The notes: generated by a model from the sequence alone, not told the origin. Positions 1-10,379 are shown, counted from the stretch's first letter. The stretch: 64,000 nucleotides of DNA from Bradyrhizobium sp. 138 (GCF_023074075.1 NZ_JADPKT010000086.1:1-64000); one strand, 5' to 3'. Numbers and translations: made by a program.

Positions 1-1
1 G

Positions 2-55
2 TTCAAGGGGGGGCACCCGGTCTCCGAGGGACTTCGGTCCCCCGGACAACAATAA
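2..55 (+). CDS. Possible 3' end of a gene cut by the window edge
   Basis: An open frame runs from base 2 to a TAA at 53-55 and would encode the last 17 residues of a protein (ending GLRSPGQQ). It is followed 5 bases later by the short stem-loop repeat at 61-83, and the only other copy of that repeat (27,570) also sits just after a stop codon, which is the main reason to consider this frame real. Nothing about function can be said. A strong cUUCGg-loop hairpin at 23-46 lies inside it. Confidence 0.25.
   Translation, partial: FKGGHPVSEGLRSPGQQ
23..46. other. GC-rich hairpin with cUUCGg tetraloop
   Basis: Bases 28-32 pair with 37-41 around a TTCG loop closed by C-G, and the stem continues past one A-C mismatch (27/42) through 23-26 with 43-46. 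UUCG loops closed by C-G are exceptionally stable in RNA. There is no T run after it, so a factor-independent terminator is not supported. It may be a structured element near the end of the left-flanking gene. Confidence 0.4.
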
Positions 56-60
56 ACGCT

Positions 61-90
61 AAAACAACCCCATGCACAGTAGACGGGGGC
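61..90. repeat. Short dispersed stem-loop repeat, copy 1
   Basis: Bases 61-83 are identical over 23 positions to 27,570-27,592. The core is CCCCATGCACAGTAGA followed by a G run, so CCCC can pair with the downstream GGGG to make a small stem with a loop of about 12. I recall very similar sequence after many Bradyrhizobium genes, but that is memory, not a search. It lies in the left flank of the restriction-modification operon, downstream of hsdR (about 165 bases beyond its stop). Confidence 0.6.
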
Positions 91-256
91 TTTGAGATCA
101 ATGGGTTACAAGGCAGTACTCATGGCGTGGCCGGATTTCGAATGACGCCGCGCGTCGTTGATCCGTCGGGCAAAACAGGGGCATAATGTCACCATCGCCA
201 AGCTTGAGATATGCACGGGGGAGCACACCCGAGCTGCTTCTGCCCAGCAGCGTGTT

Positions 257-3200
257 TCACGATGACGATGGCGTCGGACGATCGTACGTCGCGGAAAAGA
301 CCGTATCGGTAAGCCAGCGCTTGAATTCGGGATTATCACTAAATTGTTTGAACAGCTCGGTGTCATCCTTCATCAATCCGATGATCACGCCTGCCAATGC
401 TTTGTCGTGCTCGATCCGAGCATTCTGTTTGTCTGAATTTTTCTGGGCGTTCTGATAGGCCGGGTTTGCGGCCACCTTGCCTGGTATCACGGTCGCAATA
501 AGGTGGCGGATGCGGTCCGTATCCGCCCAAGTAATGTTCCCAAACAGGTCATTGAAGCTGCGGATGATATTGGACAGACGATCGAGCTCGGGTTCGGCTC
601 TGTGTCCGCCGCCATCGGTAGGCACCGGGTCGATCTCCGCGTCCTGATCCGAAAGCTGCACCCGTTGCGCTGCCTGCTTCTCGACCCGATAACTGTCCAT
701 GTCGATGGCCTCGAGAATCCCCTTGGACAGATCCTCCTCCCGCGGAGCCGGTAACTTCGGAATCAGGAAGTTGAGGAAGATTGAGAGCTTCTCCCAATCC
801 GCATTGGTGAAGGGCAGAATGGAGGAAATGAAAGCGTAGGTCCGTGCAAAGGCCTTGGCCTTACCCTTAAAATCGACCTGCCCGTCCTCGTCGAGGTCAC
901 GCACATAGGTCTCAACACAGAAATCCAGGATGGGATCGAGCCGGTCGCGATCCGCGCCCGCGAGATACAGCTCGACGAGCTGCTCGATCTGGGCGGGCTG
1001 ATAGACTTGATGGCCGTCGAGACTGGCCTTGAGATCATGCAGCCGATTTGGATCGGTCTCGTCACTGAGGATCGTCGTCCGATAGAACGTGTCGAACGCA
1101 GCCCGGATCGTCTCGATATCGTTCATGAAGTCGAGCACGAACGTATCGTGCTTCTGCGGATGCGCGCGGTTCAGGCGTGAGAGCGTCTGAACCGCCTTGA
1201 TCCCCGAAAGAGCCTTGTCGACATACATCGTATGGAGCAACGGCTGGTCGTAGCCAGTCTGGAACTTGTCCGCGCAAATCAGGAAGCGATAGGGATCAGT
1301 TTCGATACGCTCGGCAATATCCTTGGAGGGAAAGCCGTTGAGGCTGGCTTCGGTGACCTTGGCGCCCTTGAATTCATGCTCCCCGGAGAAGGCAACGATT
1401 GCACGGTAGGGACTCTTGCGCTCGATCAGATAAGCGCTTACCGCTTGATAATACTGGATCGCGCGCTCGATTCCCGAGGTCACGACCATCGCTCGCGCCT
1501 GACCGCCGATCTTGTTCAGTGCTAGCACTTGCTCGTGGAAATGATCCACCATGATCTCGGCCTTGAGACGGATCGCGTGATCGTTGCTCTCGACATAGCG
1601 CCGAAGCTTCTTGGTCGCGCGCTTAGTGTCGAATTCCGGATCGGCTTCCACCGTCTTGACCAACCTGTAATAGCTATTGACCGGCGTGTAGTCGGTGAGG
1701 ACGTCGAGAATGAACCCTTCCTGGATCGCCTGCTTCATCGTGTAGCTGTGGAAAGGGCGGTGCTTGACCTTGTCACCCTCCGGCCAGGGTTCGCCGAAGA
1801 TTTCCAGAGTCTTGTTCTTGGGCGTCGCGGTGAACGCGAAATAGCTCGCATTGGGGAGCATCTTGCGGCTCTCCATGATCGCGTTGATTTTATCCTCGAG
1901 GGTCTCGTCGCCGTCTTCGGCGCCGGACAATGCAGTGTTCAGAGCCGCTGCTGCCCGGCCGCCTTGGCTCGAATGCGCCTCATCAATGATAATTGCAAAG
2001 CGCCGATCCCGGTGCTGCGAGCCGATGTCATCGAGGATGAACGGGAATTTCTGCACCGTGGTAATGATGATCTTCTTGCCGCCAGTGATAAAGCGGCGAA
2101 GATCGCCTGAGCGTTCGGCATGGCCGACTGTGGCGCCGACTTGCGCGAACTGTTTGATCGTGTCGCGAATCTGCTGATCGAGGATACGGCGGTCTGTCAC
2201 GACGATCACTGAATCGAACACCTGGCCGGCAGTGTTCGCAAGCGCTACCAGCTGATGCGCGAGCCAAGCGATCGAGTTTGATTTGCCAGACCCGGCCGAA
2301 TGCTGGATCAGCACCCGCCGCCCTGCTCCTTTGGCTTTGGCGTCGGCTAGCAACTTGCGAACCACATCCAACTGATGGAACCGCGGAAACAGCTGATCGC
2401 GCCTGGTCCGGTTGGTCTTGGGGTCCTTGCGCTCAACGATCTGCGCGTAGTTCTCAATGATATCGGTGAGGCCTACCGGTGTCAGAATATCCTTCCAGAG
2501 ATAGTCGGTCTTGATCCCCGCCGGGTTCGGCGGGTTGCCGGCGCCGTCGTTCCAGCCCATATTGAAGGGCAGGAACCATGACGCCTTGCCCTTAAGCTGG
2601 GTGCAGAACTTGACCTGCGTGTCGTCGACCGCGAGATGCACGATGCAGCGGCCGAACTCGAACAGCTTTTCGCGTGGATCGCGGTCGCGCTTGTATTGCT
2701 CGACGGCGTCCTCGACGGTCTGCTTTGTCAGGCTGTTCTTGAGTTCGAACGTGGCGATCGGTAGGCCGTTGATGAACAGTGCCAGATCGAGCGCATGGGC
2801 CGTGTCGGCGCGGCTGTAGCGCAGCTGGCGGGTGACCGAGAACCGGTTCAGCGCAAAGCGTTCAGCGGCCTTGGGATTGCCTGGTGACGGCGTGCCGTAG
2901 AACAACTCGACATCGTGCGCGCCGTGCTTCACCCCCTTGCGCAGCACGTCGATAGCGCCGCGTTTGCCTATCTCGCCCTGAAGCCGGGCCAGGAATTTCT
3001 GCCGTGTCGGGCTGTCGTGGTCGAGGTCAAACGCCACCACCAGCGGCTGCTGGGTCGCGCCGATGAAAGCACGCAGCTGTACGAGATCGACGGTCCAGGC
3101 GCGATCATAGGCCTTGGGATCGCCGAGGAGCCAGTTATGGAGGCCAACAAAGGGCTCGGGGTTCTCGTCAAGTCCGCCACCAGCCGCTGCTTTGCGGCCG

Positions 3201-3814
3201 GTCATGTCAGCGACGATGAGGGTCTCTAAACCTCGCTCACTAACATCGGCCTTCTCTGCCCTTGGGGAAATTTCTGCACGCAGGACCGGAATGTCTTCAA
3301 AGAAGGCAGTTAAGTTCTTGTCTTGCGATTCAAGCCCGGCCACTATTTTCTCCGCTCCACTCGGGGGCATGAGCAAGCGGACTCGAATACTGTTCGCCGG
3401 CGAGACCGAGACAAACGAAACTTCGGATACGCGCACTCCGGCGTATGCGGCCGCCATCGAAACGAATCTCGTTCGCTGGCCTTCCGTCATCTCATCAGGA
3501 TTCAGAGCTAGGATGAAGTCGATCAGAACCTGCTGTTCCGGCGACGCCAGAATTGGCGGTGGATTCTTCAACGCACAAGGATCATTCTTGTAGGCCCGGA
3601 GAGTTGCCTCCCCCCACTTTTCATTGTCGGCCCTCTGATGGCAGTTCGCACAAAGCGCTATCAGATTATTTGCGCCATGGTTTTTTGACTTGCTCCACGC
3701 ACGTATATGCGCTCGCTCCAACGGTGTCGGTTCGCAGCATACGGCGCACCTGTGACGAGCTTGAAATAAGACTTCGCGCTGAACAGCGATCGGTATTGCG
3801 GGACGATTGGGCAC
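257..3814 (-). CDS. hsdR: Type I restriction enzyme R subunit with N-terminal HNH nuclease module
   Basis: The motor and nuclease subunit of a type I restriction system, which translocates DNA and cuts unmethylated foreign DNA. Of 1,185 residues, about 190-1,185 match a standard HsdR: a PD-(D/E)XK nuclease (D343, E357-x-K359), Walker A HSAGSGKS at 505-512 and a DEAH box at 611-614, followed by the second helicase half. The first about 70 residues are instead a complete HNH fold: C23xxC26, H36, N50, C55xxC58 and H59. Residues about 85-187 form a linker domain with a beta-rich pattern I do not recognise securely. An AAGGGA sequence lies 5-10 bases before the ATG at 3,814, supporting this start. 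It lies 73 bases downstream of hsdS. The frame is intact across the junction, so the two nuclease modules are translated as one protein. Usual HsdR length is near 1,000. Confidence 0.93.
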   Translation of the reverse strand: MPNRPAIPIAVQREVLFQARHRCAVCCEPTPLERAHIRAWSKSKNHGANNLIALCANCHQRADNEKWGEATLRAYKNDPCALKNPPPILASPEQQVLIDFILALNPDEMTEGQRTRFVSMAAAYAGVRVSEVSFVSVSPANSIRVRLLMPPSGAEKIVAGLESQDKNLTAFFEDIPVLRAEISPRAEKADVSERGLETLIVADMTGRKAAAGGGLDENPEPFVGLHNWLLGDPKAYDRAWTVDLVQLRAFIGATQQPLVVAFDLDHDSPTRQKFLARLQGEIGKRGAIDVLRKGVKHGAHDVELFYGTPSPGNPKAAERFALNRFSVTRQLRYSRADTAHALDLALFINGLPIATFELKNSLTKQTVEDAVEQYKRDRDPREKLFEFGRCIVHLAVDDTQVKFCTQLKGKASWFLPFNMGWNDGAGNPPNPAGIKTDYLWKDILTPVGLTDIIENYAQIVERKDPKTNRTRRDQLFPRFHQLDVVRKLLADAKAKGAGRRVLIQHSAGSGKSNSIAWLAHQLVALANTAGQVFDSVIVVTDRRILDQQIRDTIKQFAQVGATVGHAERSGDLRRFITGGKKIIITTVQKFPFILDDIGSQHRDRRFAIIIDEAHSSQGGRAAAALNTALSGAEDGDETLEDKINAIMESRKMLPNASYFAFTATPKNKTLEIFGEPWPEGDKVKHRPFHSYTMKQAIQEGFILDVLTDYTPVNSYYRLVKTVEADPEFDTKRATKKLRRYVESNDHAIRLKAEIMVDHFHEQVLALNKIGGQARAMVVTSGIERAIQYYQAVSAYLIERKSPYRAIVAFSGEHEFKGAKVTEASLNGFPSKDIAERIETDPYRFLICADKFQTGYDQPLLHTMYVDKALSGIKAVQTLSRLNRAHPQKHDTFVLDFMNDIETIRAAFDTFYRTTILSDETDPNRLHDLKASLDGHQVYQPAQIEQLVELYLAGADRDRLDPILDFCVETYVRDLDEDGQVDFKGKAKAFARTYAFISSILPFTNADWEKLSIFLNFLIPKLPAPREEDLSKGILEAIDMDSYRVEKQAAQRVQLSDQDAEIDPVPTDGGGHRAEPELDRLSNIIRSFNDLFGNITWADTDRIRHLIATVIPGKVAANPAYQNAQKNSDKQNARIEHDKALAGVIIGLMKDDTELFKQFSDNPEFKRWLTDTVFSATYDRPTPSSS

Positions 3815-3887
3815 TTCTTAGTCCCTTTCGGCGCACTGCATCGGCAGGACAGGACTGGTATCAGCTGCGTCTATGGCAGGCATGTTA

Positions 3888-5263
3888 TCACGCAGCCTCA
3901 TCTTCAGAATCGACCTCAGACTCCATGATGTCATCGTCCTCGGCAACATCGTCGACGGCCTCAACTTCGATGGTATCGGACAGACTAGCAGCCGTGGTGC
4001 GGACATCGAGTTTGCCGGTGACGGCGTCGGCGATCAAGCGAGCCCGAAACTCCTCGATCAGCGACACCTCACTAACGATTTTGGAAATGGCAGCATTAAT
4101 TTCTGCGGTGGCGGCACGAACCGCCTCTACGATAGCAATCTGCTCCTCAATCGGAGGAACCGGCATTTTGATCCCGATAAATCGAGATGGGGCAATGGTA
4201 TTCCGCAAACCAGTGTAGAGCGGACCAAGCAGCTTTCGATCATCCATCGCGATATAAAATAGCTCGACAAACTCCGGATCGATCGAGCCCTTAAACGAAA
4301 AAACTGTGTACGCTCCCGTGATCATCCCTTCGCAGCGAGATAGACCAACCGTTCGGGGTGTTTCAGGGATATCGAACAGACAGAAGATGATATCTCCCGC
4401 ACTCACGATCTGGGAAGTTCCCATATCTGCAGAAAACTTTCCCTTTCCGCTTTCAACATCGCGAACGATCACACCCTTCTTTGTGAGCGAAAGAAGTTGA
4501 AACTGATTATGAGCGTCGCCGACAAGCGACTTCCGCTTCTTCAGAAATGCGCGATTTGGAAGCATCTGCCAGTGTTCGGGGACACTACGCACCCAAGACA
4601 CTCCAGAGGACTTGAACTTAACGTTGGGATCGAGGCCGCGGGTGACGAGGCCGTGGATGATCTCCTGCTTCTGCTCGTCCAGGAGCGCGATGACCTTCTT
4701 CTTCGCTCGGATCAGCTTCGTGGCCCGCGCTCCATGCCAATCCAGAAACCGCACAATAAGCCGCTGCTCTTCGAGCGGCGGCACCGGTAGCCGAATGTCA
4801 TAGAAGTCATCTGTGTAAAGGCGCCAAAATCCCTCGACGATGCCCTTGGCCCTTACTCGAAGCTCGGTGCGGCAAGCGGCAGACTTCAAGACATATTCAA
4901 AGAATCTGACGTTGGCACGCGGTTTCGGTCGCAACACCGTATAGTCCGGACTGATCAAGCCAGATTGCTTCGCACACGCGAACACCCCAAGGTGCGCCTT
5001 GAGACGATTCAGAACGAGATCTTCCTTTTCGACGAGTTTCGCTCCGACGTAACTCTCAGAGACGAGAGACTTTTCAACTTGGCTCGCTGGTACAAGTCCT
5101 AGACGTTGGCTCATTGACAAGTGGGTTTCTTCACCCGTCATCGAACGACCATCGACTTCCCGGAAGATATATTTGCTGCGGAAGACATCCCAATGGGTCG
5201 GCACGTCACCAATCCACAACAGGCCGCTCGGCTTCATCTCCGGATAGGGGCGAAGTCCCTCGA

Positions 5264-5267
<4 letters not shown>
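3888..5267 (-). CDS. hsdS: Type I restriction-modification specificity subunit S
   Basis: The DNA-recognition subunit that directs HsdM methylation and HsdR cleavage to a split target. The 459 residues show two target-recognition domains, each opening with a SGxxWxxxVPxHW-like segment (about residues 14-26 and 220-233) and each ending with a PxPPxEEQ motif (RLPVPPLEEQ and KMPVPPIEEQ) that leads into a conserved helix. The last about 30 residues are strongly acidic (D/E-rich), which is not a common feature of HsdS. Its start overlaps the hsdM stop by 4 bases (ATGA), so the two are translationally coupled. The full length and two intact domains argue against decay. Confidence 0.93.
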
Positions 5268-7246
<1,979 letters not shown>

Positions 7247-7675
7247 TCCCTGACTGACTCCCCCGGACTTCCCAGACCGCTTGCCGCGCCGTCTCGATGA
7301 ACCAGCCGCGTTCGCGCTCTCTGTAGCTTCTCGTATTCTTCAACGACCGTCACCACGACGACCAGTCGCCCGTGCTCCTGCTCCTCAACAGTCGCGGCTC
7401 CGCGCGCGCCAAATCAAAGAGGCGCCCAAAGCGATCTTTGGCGCTTGTGGCCGACATCTCTTGCAAGTTGTCCCGACCGAATCACGCGACTTTTCGACAT
7501 TTTGGCCACTCAATCAAGGTTGGGAGGCCAATATCCAAATGCGCCTAATTGCCTATGCCGGCCCAAAGCACCGTGAGGCCAGTAAGACCTGAAGTGTGCC
7601 ATCGGCATCATTATCCGGGCGATCGCCGCGACGGAAAAATCCAGGCAGGAATTGAAGGCCCGTTGATGAGATTTA
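7247..7675. other. Gene-free region between hsdM and tRNA-Ser
   Basis: I find no convincing gene in these 429 bases on either strand; a frame of about 100 codons on the plus strand has no recognisable motif. The region contains one imperfect inverted repeat at 7,422-7,444. It presumably holds the hsd promoter and the right border of the inserted block. Confidence 0.5.
7422..7444. promoter_or_regulatory. Imperfect inverted repeat upstream of hsdM
   Basis: GCGCC(C)AAAG and CTTTGGCGC flank a CGAT core, so the arms match over 9 bases with one bulged C. It lies about 175 bases upstream of the hsdM start. It could be an operator for a restriction-modification controller, although no controller gene is visible, or a transcript hairpin. 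Confidence 0.3.
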
Positions 7676-7765
7676 TGGCGGAGAGGGAGGGATTCGAACC
7701 CCCGATAGGCTTGCACCTATGCCGCATTTCGAGTGCGGTGCATTCAACCACTCTGCCACCTCTCC
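7676..7765 (-). tRNA. tRNA-Ser (anticodon CGA)
   Basis: The minus strand gives an acceptor stem GGAGAGG/CCTCTCC, a discriminator G at 7,679 and an encoded CCA at 7,678-7,676. The anticodon stem CCGCA/TGCGG encloses the loop CTCGAAA, giving anticodon CGA, which reads UCG serine codons. The long variable arm is typical of serine tRNAs, and the T arm contains GGTTCGAATCC. A TATATG sequence about 15 bases upstream may be its -10 element. The 3' end points to the restriction-modification block. Confidence 0.97.
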
Positions 7766-7898
7766 TGAAGGCGCCATATAGGAGCTGCGGCCCCTGTGGT
7801 TGGGGCGTTAATAGGCGAGGATGGCGGGCCAGACAAGGCGCGGGAGAGGAAAATCCGCTGCCTCTTTCACCCTTGTCCAGGCCCTCGGAGGAACTGCC

Positions 7899-8762
7899 AT
7901 GGAGCATCTGACGATCTCGGCCAATGGCACAAGCTTCCACCTGGTTCGCGCTGGAAGCGGAAAACCGCTGCTTTTGCTGCATGGTTGGCCGGAATTCTGG
8001 CTGACTTGGGAGCCGGTGATGGCCCGGCTTTCGGACCGCTTCACCCTGATCGCGCCCGACCTGCGCGGTTTCGGCGACAGCGACAAGCCGGATGGGCCTT
8101 ACGGGCCGGACGGCCATGCGGCGGACATGCTGGCGCTGATGGACGGGCTTGGCATCGACCGATTCGGCGTGGTCGGCCACGATGTCGGCGGCGCCGTGAT
8201 GCAGCCGCTGGCGCGGCAGGCGGCGAAGCGGCTCGCCGGGCTGTTCTTGTTCGATTTCGTCTATCCCGGGATCGGGCCGCGCATGGCGGCGCCCGATCGG
8301 CTCAATCACATCTGGTACCAGTCCTTCCACCAGATGGAGATGGCCGTGCCGCTCGTTGGCGCCAGCCGCGAAAGCTGCCGGCTCTATATCAGCCATTTCC
8401 TCAAGGGCTGGGCGCATCGAAAGAACGCCTTCGATGACGTCCTCGATGCCTTCGCCGACAACTTCTTCAAAGACGGCAATCTCGCCGGCGGCTTTGCGCA
8501 TTACCGGGCGTCACATGCGGGGCGGGTCGCGATGATCAAGGGTGAAGCCGTCAGGCTGCCGCCGATCACGGTGCCGACCTGCGTGCGCTGGGCCGAGCAC
8601 GACCCGCTGTTTCCCTATGCCTGGACGGATCGGCTTTCCGAGACGTTCAGCGCGCTGGATCTCAAGATGTTTCCCGGCGTCGGCCACTTCCCGCATCGGG
8701 AAGATCCGGATCGCGCAGCCGCGGAGATCGCGGGGTTTTTTCAGCGTGTGGGCTGGAGTTGA
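7899..8762 (+). CDS. Alpha/beta hydrolase, epoxide hydrolase or haloacid dehalogenase-like
   Basis: A 287-residue alpha/beta-hydrolase. The oxyanion-region motif HGWPEFW, the DLRGFGDSDKP segment, the nucleophile elbow GHDVGG and a late VGHFPHRED histidine are all visible. An aspartate rather than serine at the elbow is characteristic of epoxide hydrolases and haloalkane/haloacetate dehalogenases, which go through an ester intermediate with the substrate carbon. The exact substrate cannot be read from sequence. The ATG at 7,899 is preceded by CGGAGGAACTGCC, a good ribosome site; an in-frame ATG further upstream (7,821) lacks one. It is a single gene, followed by an 11-base-pair hairpin. Confidence 0.88.
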   Translation: MEHLTISANGTSFHLVRAGSGKPLLLLHGWPEFWLTWEPVMARLSDRFTLIAPDLRGFGDSDKPDGPYGPDGHAADMLALMDGLGIDRFGVVGHDVGGAVMQPLARQAAKRLAGLFLFDFVYPGIGPRMAAPDRLNHIWYQSFHQMEMAVPLVGASRESCRLYISHFLKGWAHRKNAFDDVLDAFADNFFKDGNLAGGFAHYRASHAGRVAMIKGEAVRLPPITVPTCVRWAEHDPLFPYAWTDRLSETFSALDLKMFPGVGHFPHREDPDRAAAEIAGFFQRVGWS

Positions 8763-8772
8763 AAAATGGGGT

Positions 8773-8806
8773 GGGACCGCCAGACGCGGTAAACACTGGC
8801 GGTCCC
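8773..8806. terminator. 11-bp perfect hairpin between convergent genes
   Basis: GGGACCGCCAG (8,773-8,783) pairs perfectly with CTGGCGGTCCC (8,796-8,806). It sits just after the hydrolase stop and before the convergent kinase gene ending at 8,931. No T run follows, so it may be a processing or stabilising hairpin rather than a full terminator. Confidence 0.5.
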
Positions 8807-8930
8807 GTGCCGCTCATTGAAACTCTGGCCGGGAAGGGCGGCTTCGCAGGCCAGGCGAGGCGACGATTTGACCGTAGCGTGCGGCCCGCTTCATGCAACG
8901 CAATCCGCCCCTTAACCTAACCAGTCAAGG

Positions 8931-10061
8931 TTACTCCTTGTCGTTCTTACCTTTTTTCTTCCCGTTCTCCGTGGAATCACGGTCCTTGCCGTTGCTGTTC
9001 TCCTTGCGGCGGTTGGTGAAGCGGGCATTGCCAAGGCCGGTGCCGATGGTGAGCACGCCCCAGCGATCGAACTCCTGCATGAACGGCACTTCCGACAGGC
9101 CCTGAACCACGCCGTCATTGTGCATCAGGACCGCGGTGTCGTGCTCGCCGATCTCGGGGATGGCCTCGACGAGGCTCGCCGGCAGGTTGAACTTGCTGCT
9201 CTCCCAATTGCCCGGCAGGTTCTGCGCGCCCTTCTCGATGGAGCCGTCCGCGTTGATCACGCCGGGACAGGCGATGCCGATGAAGGGTGCGAGCTTGAAG
9301 CCTTCGGCCTCGGCGTCCTCGATCAGGCCTTCGAGCATCTTGACCAGCCGCTTGACCGCGGCTTCGCGGCTCGGCTCGTCATCGGCATGGCGCCACAGGT
9401 CGGATTTGAACACGATCGCCTTGGACAGATCGGCCGCCTTCTTCCAACGGGTCTCGACGATGCCGCAGCGGATGTTGGTGCCGCCGATATCGACCGCGAG
9501 GATGCTGTCATAGGCCTCGAAGATCCAGGACGGTGCGAGGTGCAGGGCCCCGATCAGCCCGGCATCGTCAGGATCGAAGCGGATCGGCACCAGATCGACC
9601 TTGAAGCCGTCCGATTTGAGGATGATCTCGGCCCGGGCAATGGCGATTTCGCCGAGCCGGCTAGCGCGAAAGCCGCCGCCGACCACGATGCACTCGGTCT
9701 TGGCCCAGGCCTTGGTCTTGAGAAACCGCCGCGTGACGTAAGCGAGCTCCTGCGCAAAATCCTCGATCGCGCTGTGCACCACGGCTGTGGCCTCGGTATT
9801 GTCGCCGACCAGAACGGCATCGAGCGCCTTCTTGCTGATCTTGTCGGACGGCTCCTCGCCAAAAGGATCCTCGCCGCTCTTGCGCAGCGGCTTGCGCCAC
9901 TCCTCGAGGATGTCGCGAAACGCGCCCTTGCTGGCGCGGTCGCCGAGAAAGCCGTCGTCGTCCTTGAGCTCGATGTTGAAACTGTCGACGTCGACCGAGG
10001 GCAGGCGGTCCGCCCCGTGCTGGGCGATGCCCGTCGACTTGACCAATTCGTCCGTTGCCAT
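8931..10061 (-). CDS. ROK-type sugar kinase-fold protein with circularly permuted motif order
   Basis: ROK proteins are glucokinase-like ATP-dependent sugar kinases or sugar-responsive repressors. In a normal ROK kinase the order is DIGGTN, then ND, then GTGxG, then the VxGGG and GxxGAA segments. Here the protein of 376 residues starts with about 100 residues of unclear fold, then has VVGGG and DDAGLIGALHLAP, and only afterwards AVDIGGTNIRCG, IGIACPGV, a HNDG and TIGTGLGNARF, followed by a charged Lys/Asn-rich tail. That is the order expected from a circular permutation. All phosphate-binding motifs are kept, so activity is plausible. The ATG at 10,061 has AAGGG upstream; a longer frame to 10,172 has no such site. 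Substrate unknown. Confidence 0.75.
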   Translation of the reverse strand: MATDELVKSTGIAQHGADRLPSVDVDSFNIELKDDDGFLGDRASKGAFRDILEEWRKPLRKSGEDPFGEEPSDKISKKALDAVLVGDNTEATAVVHSAIEDFAQELAYVTRRFLKTKAWAKTECIVVGGGFRASRLGEIAIARAEIILKSDGFKVDLVPIRFDPDDAGLIGALHLAPSWIFEAYDSILAVDIGGTNIRCGIVETRWKKAADLSKAIVFKSDLWRHADDEPSREAAVKRLVKMLEGLIEDAEAEGFKLAPFIGIACPGVINADGSIEKGAQNLPGNWESSKFNLPASLVEAIPEIGEHDTAVLMHNDGVVQGLSEVPFMQEFDRWGVLTIGTGLGNARFTNRRKENSNGKDRDSTENGKKKGKNDKE

Positions 10062-10188
10062 GATAGCCCTTGCCCGAATGTCCGATTTGCCGGGACAACG
10101 GGGAGGGAACCCGTTGGTTGCAAACCGGCCGCGGATTCGGCCGATGCCTTGGAAGGCAGCCAAATCCTTCAAATCCCGGCGGTTTTCC

Positions 10189-10216
10189 TTGACTCTTCGC
10201 GCCCGGCGGCTATAAG
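10189..10216 (+). promoter_or_regulatory. Predicted housekeeping promoter of rplU-rpmA
   Basis: TTGACT at 10,189-10,194 and TATAAG at 10,211-10,216 are separated by 16 bases, close to the sigma-70 family consensus. Transcription from here would give a leader of about 155 bases before rplU. It is divergent from the ROK-type gene, whose start is at 10,061. Confidence 0.75.
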
Positions 10217-10225
10217 TCCCGCAAC

Positions 10226-10311
10226 CGGCGCGGGGCGTTTCTCGCGCCGCTTGTTTTTGCGTGGGTTTTCAAAGGGATAACTCCCACCCGCACAAAACTC
10301 GCATAAACCCA
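10226..10311 (+). promoter_or_regulatory. Structured leader of rplU with alternative pairings
   Basis: A first hairpin pairs CGGCGCG (10,226-10,232) with CGCGCCG (10,243-10,249). Next, GTGGG (10,261-10,265) can pair with CCCAC (10,283-10,287), or the overlapping TGGGTTT (10,262-10,268) can pair with AAACCCA (10,305-10,311). The two pairings exclude each other. A further CCGGCC/GGCCGG stem lies closer to the start. Ribosomal protein L21 leaders with autoregulatory structure are known in Firmicutes; whether this one acts similarly is inference. Confidence 0.35.
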
Positions 10312-10379
10312 TAGCGACTGGCAAAAAGCCGGCCCCGACAATCCGTCGCGAGGCCGGGATTGAACACGGAGAAAAAACG

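Noticed and set aside
186..455. Open frame of 89 codons opposite the hsdR 3' end
   Set aside because: It overlaps the coding strand of hsdR on the other strand, has no ribosome site or recognisable motif, and GC-rich DNA often gives such frames.
7281..7592. Open frame of 103 codons upstream of hsdM
   Set aside because: Rich in Arg, Pro and Ala with no family pattern and no ribosome site; no evidence that it is a gene.
7611..8501. Long minus-strand open frame through the tRNA-Ser gene and the hydrolase gene
   Set aside because: It runs through the tRNA and antisense to a clear alpha/beta hydrolase gene; the apparent end of the protein is the translated tRNA.
9120..10280. 386-codon plus-strand frame antisense to the ROK-type kinase gene
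   Set aside because: It is the shadow of the kinase gene, with Asp/Ala/Gly-rich composition typical of antisense GC-rich frames.
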